A stretch of 8,002 nucleotides of DNA from Methanocaldococcaceae archaeon. GTDB taxonomy: Archaea; AGJL01; Methanococci; Methanococcales; Methanocaldococcaceae. The DNA lies in the NCBI GenBank assembly GCA_027023665.1, contig JALVUY010000177.1, forward strand, positions 1 to 8,002. Direction: 5' to 3'. The position numbers and the translations under genes were made by a program. Below, one piece after another: positions 1 to 6,582 of the stretch. A model generated the notes under the pieces. The model was not told the DNA's origin, did no database searches, and saw only the letters and a program-made list of their open reading frames with translations. Numbering within the stretch: the stretch's first letter is position 1; each line of letters starts with the position of its first letter.

Positions 1-138
1 GTATATCACTATCATCATTAATAAAGATAACGGAATTTTTTCAGAGATTTATTTAAATAGGACATAACGATTTATTAAAAGAGTATATAGAGGAATAAAA
101 ATCCTTTATTAAACTAAAGAACAATTTATATTGATTTA
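1..138. other. Left-edge intergenic stretch, no assignable gene
   Basis: No recognisable gene is visible. On the plus strand one frame is open from base 2 to a TAA at 65-67 (21 codons, ending in ..EIYLNRT), and another from base 3 to a TAA at 54-56. Either could be the tail of a gene entering from the left, but both are too short to judge. On the minus strand, two ATG codons at 13-18 run off the edge without a clear ribosome-binding site. The stretch probably includes the 3' untranslated region of the MATE gene. A run of T on the minus strand (97-101), inside a weak AGGA/TCCT hairpin, could help terminate it. Confidence 0.3.
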
Positions 139-1500
139 TTAGATTTTTCCCTCTAACTTTAACATTGAATTTATTGCAATTATTCCAAATATCAGAGAAA
201 AAATTCCAGATGTAAAGTCGCCAAATACTAAACTTATATATATTCCAAATATCCCTAAGCCCAAAATTACTGCAAATATGTATGCATAAGAGATATGACA
301 TATTAGAGATCTAAAAATAGCGATTATTAAAGATTTTTCCCCTTTTCCAATACCTTGAAATAACGCCGATGTAGTTAATATAAAGGGAGTAAAGATTAAG
401 TATAATGGAATAATTCTTAACGCCTTAACTAACTCCTCGTGAATTCCCATTGAAATTTTAGTATAGGTAAATAAATACGCTAATATTGGTGAAAATATAA
501 TTATTAAAGAAACTATAACAATCTCCATTAAAACTCCTATCTTTATAGTGTAAAAATATGCTGTTTTTAGTTTTTTGAACTCTTTTGCTCCATAAGACGC
601 TCCTATAACTGATGTAGCACCACTTGCTAATCCTAACATTGGAATAAATCCAAATTCAGTAATTCTCAATGCTCCAGTATATACAGCCAAATCTCTACTA
701 TCTCCAACTAACATAATTAACGATGTCATTATAAAAAAAGATACTGCAACAGTGAGATCTATACATGATGTAGGAAGTCCTACTCTAATTAAGTCAGAAA
801 TAATCTTAAAATCTGGTTTAAAATTTTTTAAATTAACAGTAATGTAAGATGATTTTTTTATAAATAATTTATATGAAAGTATCAAAAGAGCTATAAAAAC
901 TGACAATATTGTGGCTATACTTGCTCCAATAATTCCTAAGTTCAGTTTGTAAATAAATATTGGATCTAAGACAATGTTTGATATAGTCCCAATAATGCTT
1001 GCTATCATTACTATTTTTGTATTTCCCTCTCCTCTAAATATTCCATAAAGAGCGTCGCATAAATTAATTATAATAACTCCTAAAACTAAGATTTTAGAAT
1101 ATTCTACTGCCAAAGTTTTACACAATCCATAGGTTCCCATTAAACTAAATATACTATTAAGATTTGGATAAACCAATACTACATATAAAATCCCTGCTAT
1201 TATTGCTAAAACAATTCCATGATTAGCCACTTTATTTGCTTCTTCTTTATTTCTTTCTCCTATTTTTCTTGAAATTCCAGAACTTATTCCTATACTTAAA
1301 CCCCAACTAATTGCATATACACTTATCAGTATAGGAAAACTCGCCCCTATGGCGGCTAAAGCATCATATCCCAATCCAGAAACCCAAATACTATCTACTA
1401 AGCTGTATATCGACTCAATAAATGTAGCAATAATTATTGGCTTAGAAACATAAATTACTGCCTTTTTTGGATCATCTAACAGTATTTTAACACTGTCCAT
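139..1500 (-). CDS. MATE-family multidrug/cation antiporter
   Basis: This 453-residue protein is almost entirely hydrophobic, with about twelve membrane segments, the usual size for the MATE (NorM/DinF-type) family. Family members export cationic drugs or metabolites across the cytoplasmic membrane in exchange for Na+ or H+. The two-fold internal symmetry is visible. An N-terminal half carries [20 protein letters not shown] near residues 21-40, FRGEGN at 155-160 and NIVLDP at 175-180. The second half repeats this pattern with GLPTS at 241-245, [13 protein letters not shown] near 294-306 and FQGIGKG at 381-387. The ATG at 1500 is preceded by GGTGAT at a normal distance, which supports the start. 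It is divergent from tsr3. It matches my memory of MJ0709 next to MJ0708/MJ0707. The family is secure; the substrate and coupling ion cannot be read from the sequence. Confidence 0.93.
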   Translation of the reverse strand: MDSVKILLDDPKKAVIYVSKPIIIATFIESIYSLVDSIWVSGLGYDALAAIGASFPILISVYAISWGLSIGISSGISRKIGERNKEEANKVANHGIVLAIIAGILYVVLVYPNLNSIFSLMGTYGLCKTLAVEYSKILVLGVIIINLCDALYGIFRGEGNTKIVMIASIIGTISNIVLDPIFIYKLNLGIIGASIATILSVFIALLILSYKLFIKKSSYITVNLKNFKPDFKIISDLIRVGLPTSCIDLTVAVSFFIMTSLIMLVGDSRDLAVYTGALRITEFGFIPMLGLASGATSVIGASYGAKEFKKLKTAYFYTIKIGVLMEIVIVSLIIIFSPILAYLFTYTKISMGIHEELVKALRIIPLYLIFTPFILTTSALFQGIGKGEKSLIIAIFRSLICHISYAYIFAVILGLGIFGIYISLVFGDFTSGIFSLIFGIIAINSMLKLEGKI

Positions 1501-1518
1501 TTACTATCACCATAAAAC

Positions 1519-1540
1519 AGTAAAGGATAAATATCACTTT
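1519..1540. promoter_or_regulatory. Possible divergent promoter between MATE gene and tsr3
   Basis: The gap between the two divergent starts is under 90 bases and must hold both promoters if each gene is transcribed from its own start. The core TAAAGGATAAATATCAC is A+T-rich and reads as a TATA-like element on both strands (GATAAATAT forward, GATATTTATC reverse). It is about 25-40 bases from either predicted transcript start. The match to the methanococcal consensus is weak. Confidence 0.3.
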
Positions 1541-1586
1541 CACATTTTAATTCTTTTTACTACACTCTAAAATCACTGTGATAAAA

Positions 1587-2099
1587 ATGCCCAAACTTTT
1601 CATATATCACGCAAACCAATGTAATCCAAAAAAATGCACATCTCTAAAAATGGCTAAAATGGGTAAAGCAATTTTATTAAAAAACCCTTATAAAGTTCCA
1701 AAAAACTCAATTATTTTAAATCCTTTTTCAGAAAAAGCTATTTCTCCAGAAGATAGGAAAATCGTTGAAAAGTTTGGAATTACTGCCTTAGATTGCTCTT
1801 GGAAAGAGGCAGAATTAATATTTAAAAATTTTAAATTTAAGAATCAAAGAGCATTGCCATATTTAATTGCCTGCAACCCAGTAAATTATGGTAAGCCGTG
1901 TATGTTGTCAACCTTAGAAGCATTTATCGCCGCACTATATATAACTAACTTTAAAGAGGAGGCACTAAATTTAACTGGATGTTTCAAATGGGCAGAAACA
2001 TTTATAAATGTTAATTACGAACTATTAGAAAGATACTCTAATGCGAAAAATTCAACTGATATTATAAAAATTCAAGAGGAATATTTAAAAAATAAATGA
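1587..2099 (+). CDS. tsr3: 16S rRNA aminocarboxypropyltransferase Tsr3 (DUF367/RLI-N family)
   Basis: The 170-residue protein matches Tsr3, a SPOUT-like enzyme. Tsr3 moves the 3-amino-3-carboxypropyl group of S-adenosylmethionine onto a (methyl-pseudo)uridine in helix 31 of small-subunit rRNA late in ribosome assembly. Visible family motifs are an N-terminal [10 protein letters not shown] (12-21), LDCSW (68-72), RALPYL (88-93), the hallmark NPVNYG (97-102), LSTLEAF (107-113) and FKW (133-135). I chose ATG 1587 over the GTG at 1578. The GTGAT at 1578-1582 makes a normal ribosome-binding site for that ATG, and the protein then begins MPKLFIYH, as expected for the family. It is the first gene of an operon with rpl40e, whose ribosome-binding site overlaps the tsr3 stop. 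The function is well supported by family; the exact methylation state of its target in this organism is not visible. Confidence 0.93.
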   Translation: MPKLFIYHANQCNPKKCTSLKMAKMGKAILLKNPYKVPKNSIILNPFSEKAISPEDRKIVEKFGITALDCSWKEAELIFKNFKFKNQRALPYLIACNPVNYGKPCMLSTLEAFIAALYITNFKEEALNLTGCFKWAETFINVNYELLERYSNAKNSTDIIKIQEEYLKNK

Positions 2100-2109
2100 A
2101 GGTGAAACA

Positions 2110-2253
2110 ATGCCATTTGAAGAGGCAATGAAAAGATTATTTATGAAAAAGATATGTATGAGATGTAACGCAAGAAATCCATGGAGAGCTACAAAGTGTA
2201 GAAAATGTGGTTACAAAGGTTTGAGACCTAAAGCTAAGGAACCAAGAGGATAA
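2110..2253 (+). CDS. rpl40e: Large ribosomal subunit protein eL40 (L40e)
   Basis: This 47-residue protein, [20 protein letters not shown] followed by a basic zinc ribbon, is archaeal L40e, a small protein of the large ribosomal subunit. Four cysteines form the zinc site: C16 and C19 (CMRC), C30 and C33 (CRKC). The C-terminus is strongly basic ([11 protein letters not shown]). In eukaryotes the homologue is made as a ubiquitin fusion; in archaea it stands alone, as here. The ATG lies 10 bases after the tsr3 stop and is preceded by AAGGTGAA, so the two genes are almost certainly co-transcribed and probably translationally coupled. The pairing with tsr3 matches my memory of MJ0707/MJ0708. It falls below common ORF length cut-offs and is easily missed. 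Confidence 0.95.
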   Translation: MPFEEAMKRLFMKKICMRCNARNPWRATKCRKCGYKGLRPKAKEPRG

Positions 2254-2275
2254 ACAAAATATTTGTTATTTTTCA

Positions 2276-2292
2276 AAATCTTTTTTTATTTT
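2276..2292 (+). terminator. Probable oligo-T terminator after rpl40e
   Basis: A run of seven T (2281-2287) followed by ATTTT lies about 27 bases after the rpl40e stop. Archaeal RNA polymerase commonly stops at such oligo-T tracts without needing a hairpin. It lies just before the promoter-like element at 2293-2305, which fits a boundary between transcription units. Confidence 0.5.
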
Positions 2293-2305
2293 AAAAATCT
2301 ATATA
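2293..2305 (+). promoter_or_regulatory. Archaeal promoter (box A/TATA), near-consensus
   Basis: AAAAATCTATATA matches the methanococcal promoter pattern AAAnnTTTATATA at all but one position. A transcript would begin roughly at 2328-2335. That is about 145-150 bases before the ATG at 2479, giving an unusually long leader. A second TATA-like stretch lies at 2316-2328, and weaker ones lie nearer the gene (around 2391-2399 and 2416-2423), so the true start is unresolved. Confidence 0.45.
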
Positions 2306-2478
2306 AACATATTGTTATATATAAATATAATAATCTCGAATTCTGCGTAATATATTAAAAAGACTAAAACGAAATACGAACCGTTAGGTTATTATAATAT
2401 TCATTCATAACATCTTAATATAAGGTAATAATTTTAAAAATTTAAAATAAAATAAATATTAATAAAGTGGTGTCTATT

Positions 2479-2961
2479 ATGAGGAAACTCCTTACCATCT
2501 TATTATTTTTATCAATATTAACATTATCCTATGCTTGGAATGACTGTCCTTTTGGAAAAGTTAATGATCCCTATCCTGGAATGTGCAGAATGTATATAGA
2601 TACTAATCATGATGGAATTTGCGATCACAGTGAGCCACCACCTACAATTGTAAATAAATTCGTAAATATGTCTTATAAAGATCTAGAATCATATAATATT
2701 GAAGAAATCTGTAAATTATATAAGATAGATCCAAAAAGTTTAAAAGAAAAGTTAAAAATAAATGTTCCTAATAATACTAGTTTAAAATATATTGTAAAAA
2801 ATTATCATATTTCACCAATATTTATAAAAGTTGCAATAGCTGAATGTATTATTGAAAAAAATAAAAATTCATCAAATAAAAACTCATCGTGGATTGATAA
2901 AATAATATCTTTCCTATTCTCAACGATAAATTTAAGAGATATTTTATTTGGGTGGTTATAG
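2479..2961 (+). CDS. Exported protein with EF-hand-like loop and tandem 28-residue repeat
   Basis: The 160-residue protein starts with a signal peptide or N-terminal anchor (MRKLL, then a hydrophobic run to about residue 19, LSYA/W). Next comes a cysteine segment with CPFG at 23-26, NDPYPGMC at 29-36, and the loop D41-T-N43-H-D45-G46-I-C48-D49-H-S-E52, which has acidic residues at the EF-hand calcium positions 1, 3, 5, 9 and 12. Residues 71-94 and 99-122 form two similar copies 28 residues apart. The C-terminal 20 residues are hydrophobic. I remember similar CPxGxVNDPYPG...DxNxDGxCDxS segments in bacterial and archaeal membrane iron-sulfur proteins, but no named function. ATG 2479 is preferred over GTG 2467 or 2470 because GTGGTG then serves as ribosome-binding site. 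Its stop abuts the next start, so the two products very likely work together outside and within the membrane. Confidence 0.75.
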   Translation: MRKLLTILLFLSILTLSYAWNDCPFGKVNDPYPGMCRMYIDTNHDGICDHSEPPPTIVNKFVNMSYKDLESYNIEEICKLYKIDPKSLKEKLKINVPNNTSLKYIVKNYHISPIFIKVAIAECIIEKNKNSSNKNSSWIDKIISFLFSTINLRDILFGWL

Positions 2962-3633
2962 ATGGACAAAATTCAAATATTGAGGAAAATATCTCAAACA
3001 TTCTTTTTTGTAAGGGCATTATTAACAGGTTTTTATTTGAGTATAATAGGTTTTGTTTGGAACTTTATTTTTGGATATGGTAACTTTTCTAATTTTAGAA
3101 TTATAGCCATTATCTTGGCAATTATTGGTGGAAGAATATTTTGTGGCTGGATGTGTCCTTTTGGATTCTTATTTGATTTAACATATAAATTGAGAGTAAA
3201 AATTTTTAAGATAAAAAAACTCCCAACAGTTCCAGAATATATTCATAATAAACTAAAATATTTTAAGTATTTTGTTTTAATTGTAGTTATTGTTTTAGGT
3301 TATACATTTGGATTTAAAGTATTTACTGATTTATATTTATTATCTTATTCATTGCTAATTTTATTTTTAATTTTAGGCTTTATTTATCCAAGATTCTTTT
3401 GTAGATATGTATGTCCAGTAGGGGCATTGTTAAGTATATTTTCAAGAATTTCGATATTTAAATTAAGATTAAATAAAGATAAATGTGTAGGTTGTAAGTT
3501 GTGCGAGAGAAAATGTCCAATGCAGATAAAAATAGTAAATGTTGATAAAATAAACCAGATGGAATGTGTAAGATGCTTTGAGTGTATGAGTGCATGTAGA
3601 AAAGAAAGTTTATCATTTTCTTATAAAAATTAA
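2962..3633 (+). CDS. NapH-type membrane iron-sulfur protein
   Basis: The 223-residue protein has about four membrane helices (roughly 13-37, 45-60, 102-120 and 128-142). Two CxxxCP motifs sit at helix ends, C61-GWM-C65-P and C147-RYV-C151-P. The C-terminal domain holds two [4Fe-4S] motifs, C175/C178/C181/C185-P and C202/C205/C208/C212. This is the architecture of NapH, NosR C-terminal and CcoG-type membrane ferredoxins, which relay electrons between the membrane or cytoplasm and an exported redox partner. A nitrate-reductase role is not implied: no other nap gene is present, and methanogens of this group lack quinones as far as I know. Electron donor and acceptor are therefore unknown. The ATG directly follows the upstream stop, with GGTGG at 2951-2955 inside the previous gene as ribosome-binding site, indicating coupled translation. 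The gene ends two bases from the convergent PHP gene. Confidence 0.85.
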   Translation: MDKIQILRKISQTFFFVRALLTGFYLSIIGFVWNFIFGYGNFSNFRIIAIILAIIGGRIFCGWMCPFGFLFDLTYKLRVKIFKIKKLPTVPEYIHNKLKYFKYFVLIVVIVLGYTFGFKVFTDLYLLSYSLLILFLILGFIYPRFFCRYVCPVGALLSIFSRISIFKLRLNKDKCVGCKLCERKCPMQIKIVNVDKINQMECVRCFECMSACRKESLSFSYKN

Positions 3634-3635
3634 CT

Positions 3636-4814
3636 CTATTTTAGCCATCTATCTAATGTTATTTCCTCCTTATACCAATCAACTTTTTGTGGCTTGAACG
3701 ATATTTTTCCATACTCTCCACCACCACCTGGATATATATATATTCTTCCCTCTCTAAACCTCTTTATAGTTTCAGCCACTTTTGGGTTAATTTTAGATAA
3801 TTCCTCAATGTCTGCATTTATCAATACTTCTATCTCATTACCATATTTTTTAATAAATTCTTCCCATAAACTTTGAACAGTTTTTGTAAATATTCCTTTG
3901 TTGAGAGTCAAACTTATAATCTCTGCCAATGGAATTATTCTATAATATGGAGGTCTAAATTTAGGATGTTCTATTTTTCCATCACTTAACTCTTCAACCC
4001 TACTTAAAACTCCTTTCTTTATACTTCCACCACATCTTGGACATTTCCAATTGTATTTTTTAGCATCCTCCAACTTAAACCTTGTATGGCATTTAGAACA
4101 GGCAGTTAAATGATACTTTCCTAATTTTGGGTCTAATCCATAATTTGCTAAAATTTTGTTGTGAGTTATAGCTTTCTTTATTTCTTCAAAATTATCCTCA
4201 AGTCCTCCAATGTAATCAACCTCTATTTGATTAAATTCTCTACCCAATCTGTGTGGATGATAGGAATGAGCATCTGAATTTGATAAAAATGGCAAATCTC
4301 TTAGTTCTGGGACCATATCCGCCATATCAGTATCTGCCGATAAACCGAGTTCAACAAAATCTGGTTTTTTTTCATAACACTCGTATATTGAATTAAATGA
4401 CTTATAAACTGATGTCCACGGCGTAAAAGAATGTGCAGGCCCTATCAAACCACCAATTTCTTTAACAATCTCTAATAACTCTTTTCCACCAATATTTACT
4501 TTAGGTCTTCCTTCTGTGTCAATATTCTTAGAGAATTTTTTTAAACTTTCTCTAAGTTCTTCTGCCTTACTTATTGAAGGTAGTAAAATGAGATGATGAA
4601 CTCTATCTTTATCTTCAATTTCAGTTGTTAAAATTAGTTCTCTATTTTTATACTCTTTTATCTCCTTTAAATATTCTGGATGTGTGCAATCACCAGTTCC
4701 AATAATGTTTAATCCTTTCAACTTTCCATACTTTAATATATTCTCTATGTTCATATCTTTTGATGTCCCGCCGGAAAATCTTGAATGTATGTGTAAATCC
4801 ACATTAGCAATCAT
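3636..4814 (-). CDS. PHP-domain nuclease, endonuclease Q-like (TIGR00375 family)
   Basis: This 392-residue protein opens with a PHP metal-binding domain: D6-L-H8-I-H10, GDCTH with H45, E65, H73/H74, GPAHS with H128, and SNSDAHS with D181 and H183. A four-cysteine zinc ribbon follows (C239, C242, C258, C261), then a C-terminal region with a glycine-rich YPGGGGEYGK (361-370). This order matches archaeal endonuclease Q, which nicks DNA 5' of deaminated bases such as uracil and hypoxanthine, a useful activity at high temperature where cytosine deaminates fast. The start ATG has GGTGATC just upstream. I remember that the M. jannaschii homologue MJ0043 carries an intein; this copy has none. The PHP fold is certain; the EndoQ activity is inferred from architecture. 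The gene is divergent from pus10. Confidence 0.82.
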   Translation of the reverse strand: MIANVDLHIHSRFSGGTSKDMNIENILKYGKLKGLNIIGTGDCTHPEYLKEIKEYKNRELILTTEIEDKDRVHHLILLPSISKAEELRESLKKFSKNIDTEGRPKVNIGGKELLEIVKEIGGLIGPAHSFTPWTSVYKSFNSIYECYEKKPDFVELGLSADTDMADMVPELRDLPFLSNSDAHSYHPHRLGREFNQIEVDYIGGLEDNFEEIKKAITHNKILANYGLDPKLGKYHLTACSKCHTRFKLEDAKKYNWKCPRCGGSIKKGVLSRVEELSDGKIEHPKFRPPYYRIIPLAEIISLTLNKGIFTKTVQSLWEEFIKKYGNEIEVLINADIEELSKINPKVAETIKRFREGRIYIYPGGGGEYGKISFKPQKVDWYKEEITLDRWLK

Positions 4815-4843
4815 ACGATCACCAAAAATTTGTTAAATCTTAT

Positions 4844-4866
4844 AGTATTTTAATACTTAAATATTG
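4844..4866 (-). promoter_or_regulatory. TATA-like element and palindrome upstream of the EndoQ-like gene
   Basis: Read on the minus strand, CAATATTTAA (4857-4866) is a TATA-like stretch. It is followed at 4857-4844 by an inverted repeat, AGTATT-TT-AATACT on the plus strand, with perfect 6-base half-sites. The palindrome would lie between the TATA element and the likely transcript start, a usual place for an archaeal repressor site. In such A+T-rich DNA a repeat of this size could arise by chance. Confidence 0.3.
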
Positions 4867-4889
4867 GATTATTTGACTTAATATAATTT

Positions 4890-4902
4890 AAATTTTTATA
4901 AA
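4890..4902 (+). promoter_or_regulatory. Probable promoter of the pus10-rpl21e unit
   Basis: AAATTTTTATAAA matches the methanococcal box A pattern AAAnnTTTATATA with one mismatch. Transcription would start near 4925, leaving a short leader of under 30 bases before the pus10 ATG at 4953. Confidence 0.5.
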
Positions 4903-4952
4903 ATTAGAATTTAATAAATCAACACAACTATAAAACTACATAGGGCGAGATT

Positions 4953-6302
4953 ATGGAAATTATAAACTATGATGTATTAAAAAAGTATCCACTCTGTGAT
5001 AGATGTTTTGGAAGATTATATGCTAAGCTATTACATGCAACAAACATTGAGAGAGGTAGAGCTTTAAAGTCATATAAAGCATTAGAACTTGAAGCAAAAA
5101 TAAAGAAAGCTAAGGAGGAAGGAATTGACTATAAAGAAGAGTTAGAATTATTAAAAGTTTTAGTAAGAAGTGGTTTTAATAAAATAAGGTTGAAAGAAGT
5201 TTTAGATGAAAATATAGAAAAGGAAAACTGCCCTTGGTGTAGGAATATATTTGATAAACAAAAAATGGAGAGACTATTAAATAAAACTATTGAACTTTTG
5301 AAAGATTACGATTTTGGTACTTTTTTAATTGGAACTCATATACCAAATGAAATTAAAGAACTTGAAAAAGAGATTGAAACAGAATTTATGGAAAGTATAA
5401 AACAAGAATTTGGTAGAGAGTTTGGTAAATTGTTGGCGGTTAAATTAAACAAAATGCCAAATAAGGAGTATCCAGACATAGTTGTTCATATAAATCCATA
5501 TACTGAAGAGATTTATCTACAGGTTAATCCATTATTTATAAAAGGTAGATACAGAAAATTAGTTAGAGGGATTCCACAAACAAGATGGCCGTGTAGAAAG
5601 TGTAGAGGAAAAGGTTGCGAAGTTTGTAATTACACAGGGAAGAAATATCCAACATCTGTAGAGGAAATCGTTGCAAAACCATTCTTAGAGGCAACAAAAG
5701 GAACCGATGCAAAATTTCATGGTGCAGGGAGAGAAGATATAGATGTTAGAATGCTTGGAGATGGGAGACCTTTTGTCTTAGAAATTAAAGAACCAAAAAT
5801 AAGAAAAATTGATTTAAATAAACTTGCTGAAGAGGTAAATAAAGATGGAAGAGTGGAGATTTTAAATTTAGAATTTGGCAAAAGAGAGGATAAAGTCATA
5901 ATAAAAAATACTCCTCATAAAAAGACATATAGAGCATTAGTTGAATGTTCTGAAAAAGTTAGTGATGAGGAATTAAAACTTCTTGAAAAAGAACTTGAAA
6001 ATAGAACCATATATCAAAAAACTCCAAAGAGAGTATTGCATAGAAGGGCTGATTTAGAAAGAGTCCGTAAGGTATATAAAGTTAAAGTTAATAAAGTAGA
6101 TGATAATCATTTTGAGATGATTATATATTGCGATGGTGGATTATATATTAAGGAATTAATTAGTGGAGATGATGGAAGAACAAATCCATCAGTCTCGTCT
6201 ATATTAAATAAACAATGTATTTGTAAAGAATTAGATGTTTTAAAAGTGCATGATGATGAAGTAAATAATATAGAGGGTGGAAACAATGGTAGAAATGAGT
6301 GA
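4953..6302 (+). CDS. pus10: tRNA pseudouridine synthase Pus10
   Basis: The 449-residue protein is archaeal Pus10, which converts U54 and U55 of the tRNA T-loop to pseudouridine. An N-terminal zinc site is made by C15/C18 ([10 protein letters not shown]) and C93/C96 (NCPWC), followed by the THUMP-like RNA-binding region. A second cysteine cluster, C214, C217, C222 and C225 ([14 protein letters not shown]), precedes the catalytic domain. The catalytic motif is [16 protein letters not shown] from 259; D262 aligns with the catalytic Asp of the TruA GRTD motif. The C-terminal signature [17 protein letters not shown] (398-414) is intact. The ATG at 4953 has a modest GGGCGA ribosome-binding site. 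The last 17 bases overlap rpl21e. It matches my memory of MJ0041. Length and motifs indicate a complete, active enzyme. Confidence 0.96.
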   Translation: MEIINYDVLKKYPLCDRCFGRLYAKLLHATNIERGRALKSYKALELEAKIKKAKEEGIDYKEELELLKVLVRSGFNKIRLKEVLDENIEKENCPWCRNIFDKQKMERLLNKTIELLKDYDFGTFLIGTHIPNEIKELEKEIETEFMESIKQEFGREFGKLLAVKLNKMPNKEYPDIVVHINPYTEEIYLQVNPLFIKGRYRKLVRGIPQTRWPCRKCRGKGCEVCNYTGKKYPTSVEEIVAKPFLEATKGTDAKFHGAGREDIDVRMLGDGRPFVLEIKEPKIRKIDLNKLAEEVNKDGRVEILNLEFGKREDKVIIKNTPHKKTYRALVECSEKVSDEELKLLEKELENRTIYQKTPKRVLHRRADLERVRKVYKVKVNKVDDNHFEMIIYCDGGLYIKELISGDDGRTNPSVSSILNKQCICKELDVLKVHDDEVNNIEGGNNGRNE

Positions 6303-6582
6303 AGGATTTAGAAGAAAAACAAGAAAGAAGTTATCAAAACATCCAAGAGAAAGAGGTTTATATCCAATAACAAGAGCTTTAAAGGAGTATAAAGAAGGAG
6401 ATTATGTCCATATTGTTATAGATCCATCAGTTCATAAGGGTATGCCACATCCAAGATTCCACGGAAGAACAGGAATTGTTGTTGGAAAACAAGGAAGAGC
6501 GTTTATTGTAAAAGTTAGAGATGGAGGAAAATACAAACATATAATTGCCTATCCACAGCACTTAAGACCAGCAACTGCATAA
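6286..6582 (+). CDS. rpl21e: Large ribosomal subunit protein eL21 (L21e)
   Basis: The 98-residue basic protein begins [20 protein letters not shown] and is archaeal L21e, a large-subunit component with an SH3-like/KOW-type fold. Further recognisable family segments are [35 protein letters not shown] and [11 protein letters not shown] place the start at ATG 6286, not at the in-frame GTG 6277, because GAGGGTGG at 6273-6280 is the ribosome-binding site and overlaps that GTG. ATG 6295 would be too far from it. The first 17 bases overlap the end of pus10, so the two genes form one transcript with coupled translation. The gene order pus10-rpl21e-rpoF-DUF655 is a conserved archaeal information-processing neighbourhood. 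Confidence 0.96.
   Translation: MVEMSEGFRRKTRKKLSKHPRERGLYPITRALKEYKEGDYVHIVIDPSVHKGMPHPRFHGRTGIVVGKQGRAFIVKVRDGGKYKHIIAYPQHLRPATA

Larger units (their letters stand above)
2254..2478. other. Intergenic region upstream of the redox gene pair
   Basis: These 225 bases contain no plausible gene. By hand count, 2333-2390 has 18 G+C in 58 bases, while the flanks 2271-2332 and 2391-2466 have 5 in 62 and 6 in 76. The island lies just downstream of the promoter-like element. It contains three CGAA motifs (2337, 2370, 2377) and the small inverted repeat AACC-GTTA-GGTT at 2379-2390. It may be a structured leader, an operator region or a small RNA gene. The G+C content is well below that usual for structural RNAs of hyperthermophiles, so this remains open. 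Confidence 0.35.

Noticed and set aside
53..301. Plus- or minus-strand 82-codon open frame over the end of the MATE gene
   Set aside because: It lies largely on the MATE coding region in another frame, has no family resemblance, and its composition is that expected of an antisense shadow.
1578..1586. GTG start for Tsr3 adding three residues
   Set aside because: The GTGAT there is better read as the ribosome-binding site of the ATG at 1587.
2333..2400. C/D or H/ACA box small RNA
   Set aside because: No paired box C (RTGATGA) and box D (CTGA) or ACA-tailed hairpin of suitable size could be found.
2962..3633. Assignment as nitrate reductase subunit NapH
   Set aside because: Only the architecture matches. 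No other nap gene, cytochrome or quinone-linked gene is present, so naming it napH would claim too much.
5592..5629. DnaJ-like zinc finger ([12 protein letters not shown]) suggesting a chaperone domain fused to Pus10
   Set aside because: It is a single cluster of four cysteines in the middle of Pus10, and similar cysteines occur in archaeal Pus10 as I remember it; no J-domain or other chaperone sequence is present.
5717..5899. 60-codon open frame antisense to pus10
   Set aside because: It lies opposite the Pus10 catalytic region, which is strongly conserved, and is Ser/Leu-rich as antisense frames in A+T-rich genes tend to be.
6277..6285. GTG start for L21e adding three residues
   Set aside because: The GTG is part of the GAGGGTGG ribosome-binding site, and the ATG at 6286 gives the expected [11 protein letters not shown] start.
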